The position numbers and the translations under genes were made by a program. A stretch of 64,000 nt of DNA from Anaeramoeba flamelloides (taxonomy: Eukaryota; Metamonada; Anaeramoebidae): contig JANTQA010000026.1 in NCBI GenBank assembly GCA_027625915.1, positions 7,874,001-7,938,000 of the forward strand. The letters run 5' to 3'. Within the stretch, counting starts at the first letter, position 1. Each line of letters begins with the position of its first letter. Shown piece after piece: positions 34,301 to 45,460 of this stretch. Below the pieces are notes generated by a model. The model ran no database searches. It was not told the origin of the DNA and saw only the letters and a list, made by a program, of their open reading frames with translations.

Positions 34301-37300
34301 TCAGAGGGGGTGGTAGTCGTTGTGGTAGTACCAACAACCATCTTTATAATCAAATGAGGTACACATATAAATATAAATATGAACTAAAAAGGGAAATTGA
34401 AACATCTTCTTTTCAAAAATTAATTATTAGCGATTTAAAATTATTAAGTATAATTATTAAAAGATTGGGCTTGTCGGTTATTTGGTATTGGAATGATTTG
34501 ATTGAATTGATGATTTATTTTATAGAAATAGAACCTATAACCAGTTCAAAGGTGATTTCGAATATGTTCTGTTCAATTTTAAACAATCTAACCTTTAGTG
34601 AAAGAAACTCTAAATTTATACAATCATTCCTTAAAAATTCAAATGTAGTTATTCAAAAATTGATATTAAAAGGTAGACGCTCGATAAATATTAATATTAA
34701 ATCTGAAATCGTTAATTCAATCTCTAAATTTATACATTGTACGAATAATTTGAACGATGGGTTTTTTTTATTAAACAATTCCTTAAAGTATTTAAATCCT
34801 ATGTTTAGTAACAGTAACAACAATATAAACAACAACAATAATACTAATCAAATTATAGATACCCAGAATAGTAACAATTCTTTATTATTATTACCAATAT
34901 GTAGACTAATTTATCGATTATTTAAAAAGCAATACAAATCATTAAAATTGAAAGAAATTATAATTTTGTGCAATAATATAATACAAATCAAAAACAATGA
35001 AAATTTAATTAATAAATGTTTAAAATTATTATTAGAAATTTTATTTACAACAAACTATTTAGTCATTAAAAAAATAAATAAATTTCAATCCGATTTATTA
35101 TATTTATTAATGAAAAATAATGAAACAAACCAATTTTTGCAAAATTTGAATTTAATTTTAAAAATTAATAAAAATAATACTTTAAAAAATGAAATAATTT
35201 TATTTGTTGAAAAAGTTTTTATCTCAAATGACATTATCATTCAAAAAAATGAAAATCAAAAAATAAACTTTTTTATTGGCAATTATAATAATGATAAAAT
35301 CATCGATTTAATTGAACAAATTATCAAAATTAAAAAATTAAACCATTATTATAAATTTTCAATTTTATTTCAATCTTTAAATTTTGCAATATTAAATGAA
35401 AAGGAAATTAATAATTTATTTGTTATTCTATTCAATTTAATTTCAGATCTCATTAATTTATTGGAAACAAATATATTAAAAAATGATTATTTTGCTTATA
35501 ATTCATTTCTTGAAAATATTTTGAATGCCATTAATAATTTACAAATAAACAAATTCTTAAAATTAGAATATATCAAAAATATAATTTTTGAGAAATTATA
35601 TATTTTTTTAAAAAAGAAAATTAAGTTGAAATTAATTCACAAAAAGAAAATACAGATCATCAATTCAATTTTAAAATTATTATTAAAATTTTCAAATTTT
35701 TTCAAAATACAAGAATTAAATTTTTGGTTAAGTATTTTGGATCATTCTTTTTTAAATGTAATTCAAGATCCAGTTTTTTATAATTTGATGAATGCTTTTA
35801 CTAATGATGACCTAGAGAAGGAGAATAACAAAAATAAATTAAACAATAAGAACAATAATGATAATGATCTTGATATTAATAATAATAATGTTCTTGATGA
35901 TGATGATAATAATAAAAAAATGAATTCAAATAATAATAATAATAAACAAAATAATAATAAGTGTTATCTAATTTTATTTGAAAATAAACAATTTATAAAT
36001 TTATTTTTTAAAAATTATTCAATAAAATATCAAATTTTTTTAAAAAAATCAATTGAAAAAATTCCAAATCTTATTAGTAAAATACTTGTAGCTTGTATAA
36101 TTGATTATTTAAAAATTAATACAATAAATTATTTAATTTCAAAAAAAATAATAAATATTTTAATTTTATTACCTCAAATCGAAGAAAACAAACTTCAAAA
36201 AATCTTAATAAAAATCCCATTTAAATCTTTAAAATCTAAAAATGGTTTTTTAAAATTAAAAGAAAAGAATGTATTAAATCTTAATGATGAAAATAACTCT
36301 ATTGATAAAATTTTAGATAATTTAATTAATTTAGATTTTCTGAAAAATGAAAAATTTACAAAAAATAATTTATTAAATTTATCTTTGAATTTTAAAAAAA
36401 TAATGATCTTTTTAAAAAAGAAAAATAATAAAATAATAATAAATGATAAATTATTAATTAAAATTTTTTTCATCAAAATATATTTTATAATAAATAATAA
36501 TTTCAATAAAATTTTTAAAATTCCAAATTTTTTATTAAATATAATGAAGTTAACTAATTATTTAATTCCATATTTTACAAACTCTATTAATTTTTTTAAA
36601 TTGTTTAATAATTTTCTAAATATAATTTTTAATAATTTTTTAAACCATAAAAATGGAAACCGAAGTAATGACCACTTAAATTTTCAAAAAATTTCAAATA
36701 ATGAATATAATGAAGAAGATGAAGAGAATGAAAAGGATGAAAATAGAAAAATATTTCTAATTAATAATTTATTTAAATATTTGATCCAATTAAATCATTT
36801 TAAATTAAAAAAATTTAATATCAAAGAAAAAAAAATTTTAAAAAAATTAATCCAAAATATTTTAAAAAATAATTTTAATTTAATAATCAAAATTCCTTTA
36901 TTGGAAAATTTCTTTCTTGAAAATAATAAAACCTTAACAGTTGGTGATTTTTATGAACCAAAAAAGGTATTTACAACTCTTTTATTGATAATTAATTCTT
37001 TAGGGTTTAAAAACATTAATGAATTCAACATATTTTGGACTAATTCGTTAAATGCCTTTTTCTCAAAGGTTGAAAAGAATTTCCAACGAATAATAGGATA
37101 TTGGGAATTAAAACCTATTTTATTAAAATGCTTAACTTCATTGCAATTATTAATCTTGAAAAGGGAAATTGGTAACCCAAATAGCTGTTGGAATTATATT
37201 GAAAACAATAATAATATAAATAATTCTTTAATAGATAATATTCCAAAATTTATTTCCATCAAAAATTTTTTTGAAAATATATTAAATTTTTCTTTAAAAA

Positions 37301-39927
37301 AATATCTAATTTTAGATTATCAATTTGATGAATCAATTAAATTAAGAAGTTTAAATAATTTAGATAATTTCAATAAATTAATTAGCAAAAATAATTATAA
37401 TGATCACGATAATCTTGATCTTAATGATAATGTTGATGTCGATGTTGATAACAATGATGATGATGATGTTGATATTGATATTAACGATAATGTTGTTGAT
37501 GTTAATATTATTGATAATGCTATTGATAATGACAATGATAGTGATGTTAATGATAATTTCAATATTGATATTAATGATAAAGCGAATGGTGATATAATCA
37601 CAATTGGTGCTGTTATAAAAAATAATTCCGGAAATGCTAACAAAAACAATGATTTAAAATATTATTTTTATAATTATTATTATTCGTTTAATTTAAATTC
37701 TTTTTTAAATATCCAAAATTTGAATAAAAGCCAAAATAGCCAAAATAATAGCAAATTAAAAATATTCCATGATTTAACTTTTTTAGAAAAATTAAGAAAA
37801 TCTTTATTAAATTATTATTTAGAAACTATTAATGCTAATTCGATACAACTATATTTAGAAATTTTGCATTCAATCACTATGCTAAGTGATTCTTTCACTA
37901 AAAGGGAATTAAACATTATTTATCCGATTTTTGAAAAGAGTTATTGGGAAGATTCCATAAAATATGATAGTATTATAATTAAACAATATTCCATTTTTGG
38001 TTTGTGTAAATGTATATCATATTTGGACTTAATTGAAAAGGGTAAACAAATAATCAAGGAAATCAAAAAAAATTTGGAAAGTAACCCAAATAATAATTCT
38101 CTAATAATGTCTTGCTTAAATGGGGTTATGATTTTATTAAAAAATAAAAAATTTTTATATATTATCCAATCAATAATTAATTTTTTGTTGAAATTTTTAA
38201 TGAAATTAATTAATTATGATAATTTTCTTTTTCAAGATCAAATTCAAATTTTCCAATTAAGCTTTTTATTAATTGAAAAATATTATTTTTATTATTTGAA
38301 TAATGATGATGGTGACGATGATGATGATATACATAATAATAATAAAGAAAATAATTTTAATAAAGAGCAAGACATAATAATTAAAGATTTTTTAAAATTA
38401 TTGATTAATAAATGTTTTGAATTTAGCGAAGATATAAATTTGAATTTTTTAATTTTAATTTGTAAAGAGTTCGAAAATTTATTATTATTAAATATTTTGA
38501 ATTCCAGCAATTTATTAGCAATTTTAAAATTAATTAGTTTTAGCTATTTTAATTTAAATTCAAATCAGATATTAAAATTATCATCTTTCCTAATTTCAAT
38601 ATTATACACTGAAACCAAAAAGGGTGGGATGAACAGCAATTTAATAAAAACACAAATTTTAACCTTTTTTTTTAATTATTTAATTAGTAAACCCTTCCTA
38701 TTGACAGTATTTTTTTCCAAAATTTTTCCAACAATTATTCAAGATAATTTTAAAAAAAAAATTGGTATTAATATGATTATTAAAGAAATTATTTCAATAA
38801 AATGCCACAATCCAATTTTGCTATCTAAAATTTTGTTCAGATTATATCACAATAAAAATAATTTCCCTCTTAATTATAATAATAACAATTTAAATATTCC
38901 ATTTAATAAAACTAAAATTTCCAAAAATATTTATAAATCAATAAAATTATTAAATAATCAGCAAAATTCCAATGAAAATGAAACGAAAATATATTTATTT
39001 AAATTTATAACCTTTTTAATTACAATAATAAACGAACAATCCAATTATAAATATATTTTTAAAGAAAATTGGTCCAATTTTGATAATACATTAAATTTTG
39101 ACAAAATATTCAAATTATATGTTGAAATTGTGAATAAATTTTGCATTATCGAAACAAATTCTTTGAAATTAAAATGGAAATTAATTAAAATTATTCAAAA
39201 AGATTTGACAAAAATATTAGATTTGAAAATTAATAATGATGGAACACAAATTAAAAAATTGCAAGATTTATTGAATAAAGAAATTATACAGGTAGCAAAA
39301 CTTATTGAAAGTTCAAAAAATCAAAAAATTCAATTACAAAATAAAATACAATTAACAAGACGATCTATTATTAAAAAAAAAATGAAATTATCAAATTTAA
39401 AGGAATTCCACTTAAAAGAAATAAATTTCAAATTAAAAAAATTAAAAATTGACAAAAAATTACTAAAAACAAAAAAAAAATCAATTAAATCTGAAAAGGG
39501 AGAAATAATGAAAAAAAGGTCAAAAATCCAAAGTCTTAAAGTTGAATTGCAATTAAAGGTTAAACATTTGAAAAAGAAATCCAGAATTAATAATTTAAAA
39601 GAGGTTGGTAAGAATAGCGTAAATACCACTGTAAATAGTAATATTAATAATAACAATACCCATACAATTAATCGAAGAATAAACTCACAAAATAATGAAA
39701 AATTAGAAGAATTAAAAATAGAATTAAAGAATAAAGAACAAAATGAACAAAATTTAAAAATAAAATTAAACAAAATAAAAAATCAAAAAAAAATGATTTT
39801 AAAAACAAAAAAAAGTTTAAAACAACAAAAAAATAAATTGAAAAGGGAAAGAAAAAATTTAATAAATAATCGAAAATTATTATCTCAAAAAAGATCTTCA
39901 ATACTTGAATTAGTAAATAAAAAATAG
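31372..39927 (+). CDS. Huntingtin-like giant HEAT-repeat protein with coiled-coil tail
   Basis: There are 2851 residues from the first ATG; an N-terminal exon may be missing. Helical HEAT-like repeats fill most of it. By eye, 'MAILLVMCQDSNSNLRMIA' matches human huntingtin 'MELFLLCSDDAESDVRMVA', and 'VQLLQSNDPEIIRISGLIIF' matches '[20 protein letters not shown]'. Near the C-terminus 'EPKKVFTTLLLIINSLGF' (about residue 1863) matches 'QEKEVFKEFIYRINTLGW', 'SITMLSDSFTKREL' (about 2167) matches 'SLLVVSDLFTERNQ', and 'FSKIFPTIIQDNF' (about 2447) matches 'VARILPQFLDDFF'. Order and spacing fit the family (about 3100 residues, cytosolic scaffold that binds HAP40). There is no polyglutamine tract; Asn/Lys- and Asp-rich inserts lie at about 386-545 and 2005-2075. 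Residues 2640-2851 form a Lys-rich coiled coil not known in animal huntingtin. Matches are from memory and need a profile search. Confidence 0.72.
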   Translation: MNYGKCVTLLNQRIKTPTKFTKIEIIEKACQMLVVNLLNESTHKRIMNYNPKVKVKVSERIQTYPKKVEESMAILLVMCQDSNSNLRMIATNCAISFVNRTCYFNSDLFCQSFLKILTLEGIGDRSKQLALRLLPTIITYLSEKTLSTFATKFWNTLNLSILKKVTLTLLSGMQSESYQKVFKYFSDYLPLNVQQQIFEKLVQLLQSNDPEIIRISGLIIFSICKKVRTEQTLPQILTMIFQVSLQYKSVYYHNWLIGSLKCLNLFISNFYLHSDFISPFINQIWDYSWFLVSNNNYNEVKKIQPIIKSLAMENILTLIENSNSMTCIFDKFNNSHFLNVILSILFAENNSKIIKIGHRVIAISIFCSLLKHIPLKIINIFFNNTTQDHSNKNNNQNNSNKKNNSKNNSKNDNGNNNFNNNNNNSKNDEYSNNNSNDNNNFNKNSIVLNFENKKNPEFHQNKEHSEKENKIKKEDNSKKLEIDILKNKQKTNQTKTEDDDKEIEFDNIKNKQKEIKIKTEIHDKKLEFEILKKKQLQDSPNSEGKIQLKIDLLIKLIKNEDPQIQKKTIQFLGLLLKKIVQFKPNKYSIEKYLIIFEGLLTNTTISSYVFQALKKLIFPALIFPKYELLFQRIMLKSINILINNYNSFSKVLIISLIRTIFHYLYYYIINNSNNIIITNNNKKSGVYKNQFISKIIKKIYEILINNKDIDIRKIICQKITKIINLISINEFRILINELLFKKLLGFETPLNTIDKQNDILNITINLLFEIYCNYKDFSRERLKFISYEIIPLIITQLEFELCLLNNEIHYQILNILYIIYKEFPKIKISEGGCKIYYLEIIISHLIKLLCIFKELDLKDVEKDSIESILSQNTSHEEIKKKKILIQTFVKDFQSLLTNKKKTKENYFQKKKGKKKNNINRLLPETGDLWLKPEKMTIYKNCHLYLDLVYYLSNIKKIEIESILNKQNYSSQKHTKNFRGGGSRCGSTNNHLYNQMRYTYKYKYELKREIETSSFQKLIISDLKLLSIIIKRLGLSVIWYWNDLIELMIYFIEIEPITSSKVISNMFCSILNNLTFSERNSKFIQSFLKNSNVVIQKLILKGRRSININIKSEIVNSISKFIHCTNNLNDGFFLLNNSLKYLNPMFSNSNNNINNNNNTNQIIDTQNSNNSLLLLPICRLIYRLFKKQYKSLKLKEIIILCNNIIQIKNNENLINKCLKLLLEILFTTNYLVIKKINKFQSDLLYLLMKNNETNQFLQNLNLILKINKNNTLKNEIILFVEKVFISNDIIIQKNENQKINFFIGNYNNDKIIDLIEQIIKIKKLNHYYKFSILFQSLNFAILNEKEINNLFVILFNLISDLINLLETNILKNDYFAYNSFLENILNAINNLQINKFLKLEYIKNIIFEKLYIFLKKKIKLKLIHKKKIQIINSILKLLLKFSNFFKIQELNFWLSILDHSFLNVIQDPVFYNLMNAFTNDDLEKENNKNKLNNKNNNDNDLDINNNNVLDDDDNNKKMNSNNNNNKQNNNKCYLILFENKQFINLFFKNYSIKYQIFLKKSIEKIPNLISKILVACIIDYLKINTINYLISKKIINILILLPQIEENKLQKILIKIPFKSLKSKNGFLKLKEKNVLNLNDENNSIDKILDNLINLDFLKNEKFTKNNLLNLSLNFKKIMIFLKKKNNKIIINDKLLIKIFFIKIYFIINNNFNKIFKIPNFLLNIMKLTNYLIPYFTNSINFFKLFNNFLNIIFNNFLNHKNGNRSNDHLNFQKISNNEYNEEDEENEKDENRKIFLINNLFKYLIQLNHFKLKKFNIKEKKILKKLIQNILKNNFNLIIKIPLLENFFLENNKTLTVGDFYEPKKVFTTLLLIINSLGFKNINEFNIFWTNSLNAFFSKVEKNFQRIIGYWELKPILLKCLTSLQLLILKREIGNPNSCWNYIENNNNINNSLIDNIPKFISIKNFFENILNFSLKKYLILDYQFDESIKLRSLNNLDNFNKLISKNNYNDHDNLDLNDNVDVDVDNNDDDDVDIDINDNVVDVNIIDNAIDNDNDSDVNDNFNIDINDKANGDIITIGAVIKNNSGNANKNNDLKYYFYNYYYSFNLNSFLNIQNLNKSQNSQNNSKLKIFHDLTFLEKLRKSLLNYYLETINANSIQLYLEILHSITMLSDSFTKRELNIIYPIFEKSYWEDSIKYDSIIIKQYSIFGLCKCISYLDLIEKGKQIIKEIKKNLESNPNNNSLIMSCLNGVMILLKNKKFLYIIQSIINFLLKFLMKLINYDNFLFQDQIQIFQLSFLLIEKYYFYYLNNDDGDDDDDIHNNNKENNFNKEQDIIIKDFLKLLINKCFEFSEDINLNFLILICKEFENLLLLNILNSSNLLAILKLISFSYFNLNSNQILKLSSFLISILYTETKKGGMNSNLIKTQILTFFFNYLISKPFLLTVFFSKIFPTIIQDNFKKKIGINMIIKEIISIKCHNPILLSKILFRLYHNKNNFPLNYNNNNLNIPFNKTKISKNIYKSIKLLNNQQNSNENETKIYLFKFITFLITIINEQSNYKYIFKENWSNFDNTLNFDKIFKLYVEIVNKFCIIETNSLKLKWKLIKIIQKDLTKILDLKINNDGTQIKKLQDLLNKEIIQVAKLIESSKNQKIQLQNKIQLTRRSIIKKKMKLSNLKEFHLKEINFKLKKLKIDKKLLKTKKKSIKSEKGEIMKKRSKIQSLKVELQLKVKHLKKKSRINNLKEVGKNSVNTTVNSNINNNNTHTINRRINSQNNEKLEELKIELKNKEQNEQNLKIKLNKIKNQKKMILKTKKSLKQQKNKLKRERKNLINNRKLLSQKRSSILELVNKK

Positions 39928-40670
39928 AAATGAAAATTAATATCATATTATTTAATATTAATACAAATAAAAAACAAACAAAAAAAAAATCGCAAGTTTT
40001 ATACAAATCATATTTGAAATTTTTATCAAAAAAAAAAAAAAAATTATTAAATTCTTGATTGATAAATTTTGTTCGTTAATACATTGTATAAAATTAAAAG
40101 AAAAAACAAATGATTAATCCAATATAAATTGATAGTTTTTCTTCAAATATAAATATTCAATTATTTATTGGATTAATATATATATATATATATATATTTG
40201 TGGGACTGAAACTCGACCTGGATTCCATCATTTTATGAAAATTTTTTAAAACAAAACTTATTTATCACTAATTTAAATATATAATAATGTTAGTTAATAG
40301 TAATTGTGATGCCATTGTATTATTAAAAAAAAATAGTTTAATGTATCATTTCAAAAAAATCCTCCAAATTATATCATTTTTAAAAACTTTTAAAAAAATA
40401 AATTTTTTGAAAAATTTTATATTTAGAAAACAAATTACTTTTATTTAAAAATAAAAAACACTTGATAATAGAATAATTTCTAATGAAGTGATTTTTGTTT
40501 TTATTTTTATTTTTTTATATCAAATTAATTGTTAAAAAATTTTTTTTAACAATATCATTTCGATTTTAATGATTTTTGGAAAAAAATAATAAGAAGAAAG
40601 AAAAGAAAGTTTAAACTAATACTGTTACAAAAGGGTGTTATGGAAAATACTTATAATATTCAAATCGTTG

Positions 40671-40706
<36 letters not shown>

Positions 40707-42289
40707 TGCAGTTGTGTTAAATTATACGTTCAAAAAAGTGTTTTCAAAGTTATGGTAATATTAGGATCAAGAACATACTATATTAATTATTGTGTTTATA
40801 AATAGGTTTTTGGATTAGTTAAAATATTTTTCATTTGCTCTGTTCAAGATTTTTTATCAATGCAAGAAATTATTAATGTTAGAAACCTAATTATTTTTAA
40901 AAACAAAGTTCTTTTGATTCAAGAAAAAAATAGAAAAAAGATGACAAATTATAATTTTTATAAAGATGAAAAACAGTACAATAGGAGTTAAGCAACACAT
41001 TCCCAAATTCTATCTTTTAAACACTAACAATAAGTTGATATTTTTAAAATATAAAAAAAAAGAAAAAAAATATACTGAAGAATAAAAATGTTTGAATACA
41101 TAGGGTGTTGGTTTGATTTTGATTTTGATTGGTAAGCTAAATTGAATTAATTGATAAATTTTTCAAAAAAAATTTCTTGGAAAAGATCCTTCCAGAAATG
41201 GGTGTGTAAGTGAAAAAAAATATTTTTATATTATTTTTGAAAAAGTATCAATTGTAACCTAAATTTATGTATACTTTTATCTTGAAAAGGGATATTTCTA
41301 TAAAATCATTTATATTATGATAACTTATCGGAAGAGTCATCTAAATTATTTTAATAGTTGAAAGAAGAAAATCGTGTTAAAATGTAAAAATAAAAACCGT
41401 TTATAAGGTGTTATTAATTAATCAGATGGTAAATCATAATAATAATAATAAAAAAAAAAAAATAAAAATGTTATTAATTAATTAGCAAAATATGAAAAAT
41501 ATTGCTTCCTAAATTTTCTATAAATTAGTTCTGTAATTTTGGTAATTATGAATGTTCATGAGGTGGCTCAAAACTGGAACTAAAAATAACTTTATCCAAA
41601 CTAAAATAGTATTTATGTGGCTTAAATCAAGTTTTGTAAAGATTTAAAATTGGGTGGATTCTAAAATATGTACTTTTTTTCAATAAAAAAGGATTGATGA
41701 TGTAAATGGATTCATATAGTGTTGTAAAAGTTATGAATTAACCATAAAAAAGCTGGAAAGTGGAAGCTCAAATAACCTAATATTTTAATTTTTAGATTGT
41801 TGAAAAAGAAGATTTAGAAGAATTGTTGAGCAAAAGGAATCAACAAAAAAAAAAAAAAAAAAAAAACTAAATGAAGACCATGCATTTATCATTATGACTC
41901 AATATGCATTAACGTAAAAAAAAAATAGAATAAAAATGAATTTGAAGCCCGTAGTTAAACCATTTTCTCTCAATTTCAACAGCTCTAAACTTTATTCTTT
42001 TCTATTTTTAATTGTTTTTGTTTTTTTCTTTCTTTCTTTATTTATTTATTATTTTTTTTTTGTACATAAACTTTGTTGTAATTTCATTTTATAAAACTGA
42101 ATTAAGTTTAAAATAATTGCGGGGGCTGAGTTTATTAACTCTTTGGGTTAGAAGTTACGAATTTAGTCACTTCAATATATATATATATAGCTATATATTT
42201 CGGCTGATAAAGTGTTGACTACCATCAAAACCGTAAAAACTATGAATCAAAGATTTAATAACTACAGTCCAGAAGAAATTGATATTTTA

Positions 42290-42870
42290 TTTTATTTTCA
42301 ATAATTTATTAAATTTATTGAGATCTAAAAGATTAGGTAATATACTTATTCCAATTATTCATAATTTAATTAAGAAAGGTAATATTAGTAAAAAAAAAAA
42401 AAATTGATTAAATTTTTATCATTTTTTGTTATTATAATTATTAATTTGAATTTATTTTGATTGTTTGAAAATTTTATAAATTTAGAGAAATAATAATAAA
42501 ATCTATTGATAATTTTTATTCATGTCCTTATTACTAACTCCATTGAAATAATTATGAATCTGTGATAAGTTATTGATTATAAATAATCAAATTATAATTA
42601 TTTCTTAGATTATGAGATAAATTTTCTAGTTTTTTTTAAAAAAATTAAGATTATTTTTAATTTAATTGTTTGATTGTTTTTTCATTTTTTTTTTTTTTAA
42701 AAAAATTCAAAAAATTATATTCTAAAAGTTTGTTAAATAAAGAAATATATATTTTTTTCGTGTCAAAAATAAATATTATGATTTTTTTGGAATTCGATAG
42801 ATTTTTTTCAACTCAATTATTTCCAAAATTTTGTGGATTTATATGTAAAGTAAACTAAATTTCATAATAA
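42290..42870 (-). repeat. Partial inverted copy of repeat R1 (copy c)
   Basis: AAAAGATTAGGTAATAT near 42327 and, in order, AATAATAATAAAATCTATTG, TTATTGATTATAAATAATCA, TTTTTAATTTAATTGTTTGA and a TAGATTTTTTTC...TTTTGTGGATTTA block near 42800 match the reverse complement of copy a from about 23310 back to 22800. The outer part of R1 is missing. Divergence is higher than between copies a and b. Confidence 0.6.
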
Positions 42871-43429
42871 ATGACCCACCTTACATTTGAATAATGAATT
42901 GCTTTTGTATCGTTTTGAAGTTTTTCCTCTCACAATGAAAAGTTTGCAAATAAATCATTTTTTCTCTTTTTTATTTTTTCAAAAGTGTTTTGTTAAAATG
43001 GAAAATGAAAATGAAAAATTTGAAAGAAGTAACAGATGAATTAATGCAAATTTTGGTTTCAAACATGAAAAAGAGGGATTATATTTAGTTATTAAAATGG
43101 AAGGAGAATCGATAAATGGGTTTTTTTACTTATTTAAATTGTCTATTTTTCATGTAATGTTCCATTCAAAATAAATGACCCAATTTTTTTTAACAGTTTT
43201 TTTTATTTTTCTTTCTTTTATTTTTATACAAAAAATAAATATCTCTTGAGTATATTATTGATTATTAAAATCGAAATTTTTATATTATAATGGATAACTT
43301 CAATTATTAAAAATATTTTTATTTAAAATTTGATTTTTTATGGGCCAATTATTATGAAAGATAGTTTATGTTTTTGTTAAAATTCCTTTTTATTTGATAA
43401 GATTTCTTACATATTCAAAGAATATAATT

Positions 43430-44445
43430 CTGTTTTAAAATATTTTGAAGAGATGTTGAATTTTAAACTTTTGAAAAAAGAGAAAAGGGATCAAAACTTT
43501 TTAAAAAGGATATTTTCGTTTCTGAAAATTGCCATTAAAAGTAATTTTGGAATTATAATAATAGGATTTTTACTTCATTTTTCAAGTTCAGTATTTTGTA
43601 AATTATTTTCAATTTGCTATGAAGTTTAATCGAATCTAAAAGATTACATACCTAATTAAAAGTTACTATCTCTGAAATTTGAATATAATTATCTTGTGTC
43701 GGGCTTAGTGACTTGTTATTTTGGTACTTACCTGATGGATGATCAACTTTATATTAATTTTAATAGTGATTTCAAGTAGTTAAACCATTTTTGGCAATTT
43801 TGTTTTTTTTCTCCAAATATAAATTGAAGGGTGTAAGAAAATATATTGGAAGTTAAGTTATTAAAAAAATGTGGTTTATTTTATTTTCAAATGAAAATTT
43901 TGTTTAGTCTGGGTTTTATTTTGATCTTGGAAAAAATTAATTTTTTTTCTTCAGTTGTAATTGAGTTAATAGTTAATTAAATATTTCAATTGAAAACCCA
44001 AAAAGTAAAATTCTTTATATATTATTTTCCAGTTTAATTAATCTAAGATTCTTCGATGTAGATTTCAGATTAAAAAAATAAATTACCAAAAATTGTTTAA
44101 CTACTTGAAATCACTATTAAAATTAATATAAAGTTGATCATCCATCAGGTAAGTACCAAAATAACAAGTCACTAAGCCCGACGCAAGATAATTATATTCA
44201 AATTTCAGAGATAGTAACTTTTAATTAGACATGTAATCTTTAAGATTAGAGTAAAGTTCATAGCAAATTGAAAATAATTTTCAAAATATAAAAATTGAAA
44301 AATAAAGTAAAAACCTTATTATTATAATTCCAAAATTACTTTTAATGACAATAATTTTCAGAAATGAATTATCCTTTTTGTAAGTTTTGATACATTTTTC
44401 TTACATTTTTGAATAGTTCAAAATCCAACATATTTCTGATTATTT
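43430..44445. repeat. 1-kb palindrome, family R2 (copy c)
   Basis: The left arm runs from about 43430 to 43815 and the right arm from about 44075 to 44445. A long almost identical core, including TTGTTATTTTGGTACTTACC, TGATGGATGATCAACTT and TATTAATTTTAATAGTGATT, lies at about 43717-43780, with its reverse complement at about 44110-44175. The spacer is about 260 bp. The right arm overlaps the start of R1 copy b, so palindrome and R1 may be parts of one composite element. Confidence 0.8.
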
Positions 44446-45460
44446 AAAAAAAAAATATTTTCTTTGAAAGAATGAAGAAATCTTATTGTATGTAAAAGAA
44501 GTGTACTAAAAATAAACTATAAAATAAATCACTTTTTTCTGAATTAACTCAGAATAATTTATACTTGTTTTCTAAAAAATTACAATAATTATTTTAAACT
44601 TGATAAAAAAATATAATATTTTGATTAGAATAAAAGTTCAGATCAATTTTTTCTTTTTTTTTTAAATTAAAATTCTGAGAAAAAAAAACAAACAATCAAA
44701 TTAAAAATTATATCATAATACTTTTTTAAAACCTGGAAAATTCAACTTATAATATAAAGAAATAATTTTTAATTTGATTATTAATAATAAAGAATTTATA
44801 ACTCAATCTTATATTTTTTCAGTGGATTATTGACAGTACAGAGATAAATTTATCAATATACTATATTATTATTTTTACATTTTTTAAAGATTTCCAAACA
44901 AATAAAATGAAAACAAATTCATAAATCTAAAATAAAAAAATCAATCATACATCACCAAAGAATTTATTTAAATAATAATAGTTCCTGTTTATACTATTAA
45001 TATTTGAAAAAGAAATATTATTTAATCTTTTATATTTCAAGAAATTTGATAAATATTTGTGAATAAAGTATAAGGTTAATTTTTTTAAATCTTCAAGGAT
45101 TCAATATTTGATTTATTATTCTTGTATTGTTAAAATAGATTAAATGTCCAAAGTTTTTTGTTCATACAGACTCCTCAGGAATTACTAAAAGTGAGATTTC
45201 TTCAAATTAAAAATTTATGCAAAATTTTCTTCGAATTTTATCCAAAAACCAAACAAAAAAGGATCTCAAATCTTTTTGATAGAAAATTAATTGGGAAAAA
45301 ATGAATTCTGTTAAAAATGATAACTTATTTCTCTAAAGTTGATAAAAGTGTTTGGTTTCGGGTTTAATTGTATTGTTGTCTTAAATAATTACTCTATTAC
45401 CTTTGGTAAAACAAATAAATATGTTTTACTAGTCCCCTAAACCTTAACTTTTGTTTTTTA
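44353..45460 (+). repeat. 1.1-kb noncoding repeat R1 (copy b)
   Basis: It is collinear with 22621-23742. It ends about 430 bp upstream of the BRX1 start codon, just as copy a ends about 460 bp upstream of the Lys-rich gene. Both carry the same scattered blocks and many small indels, with no conserved frame. Confidence 0.85.
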
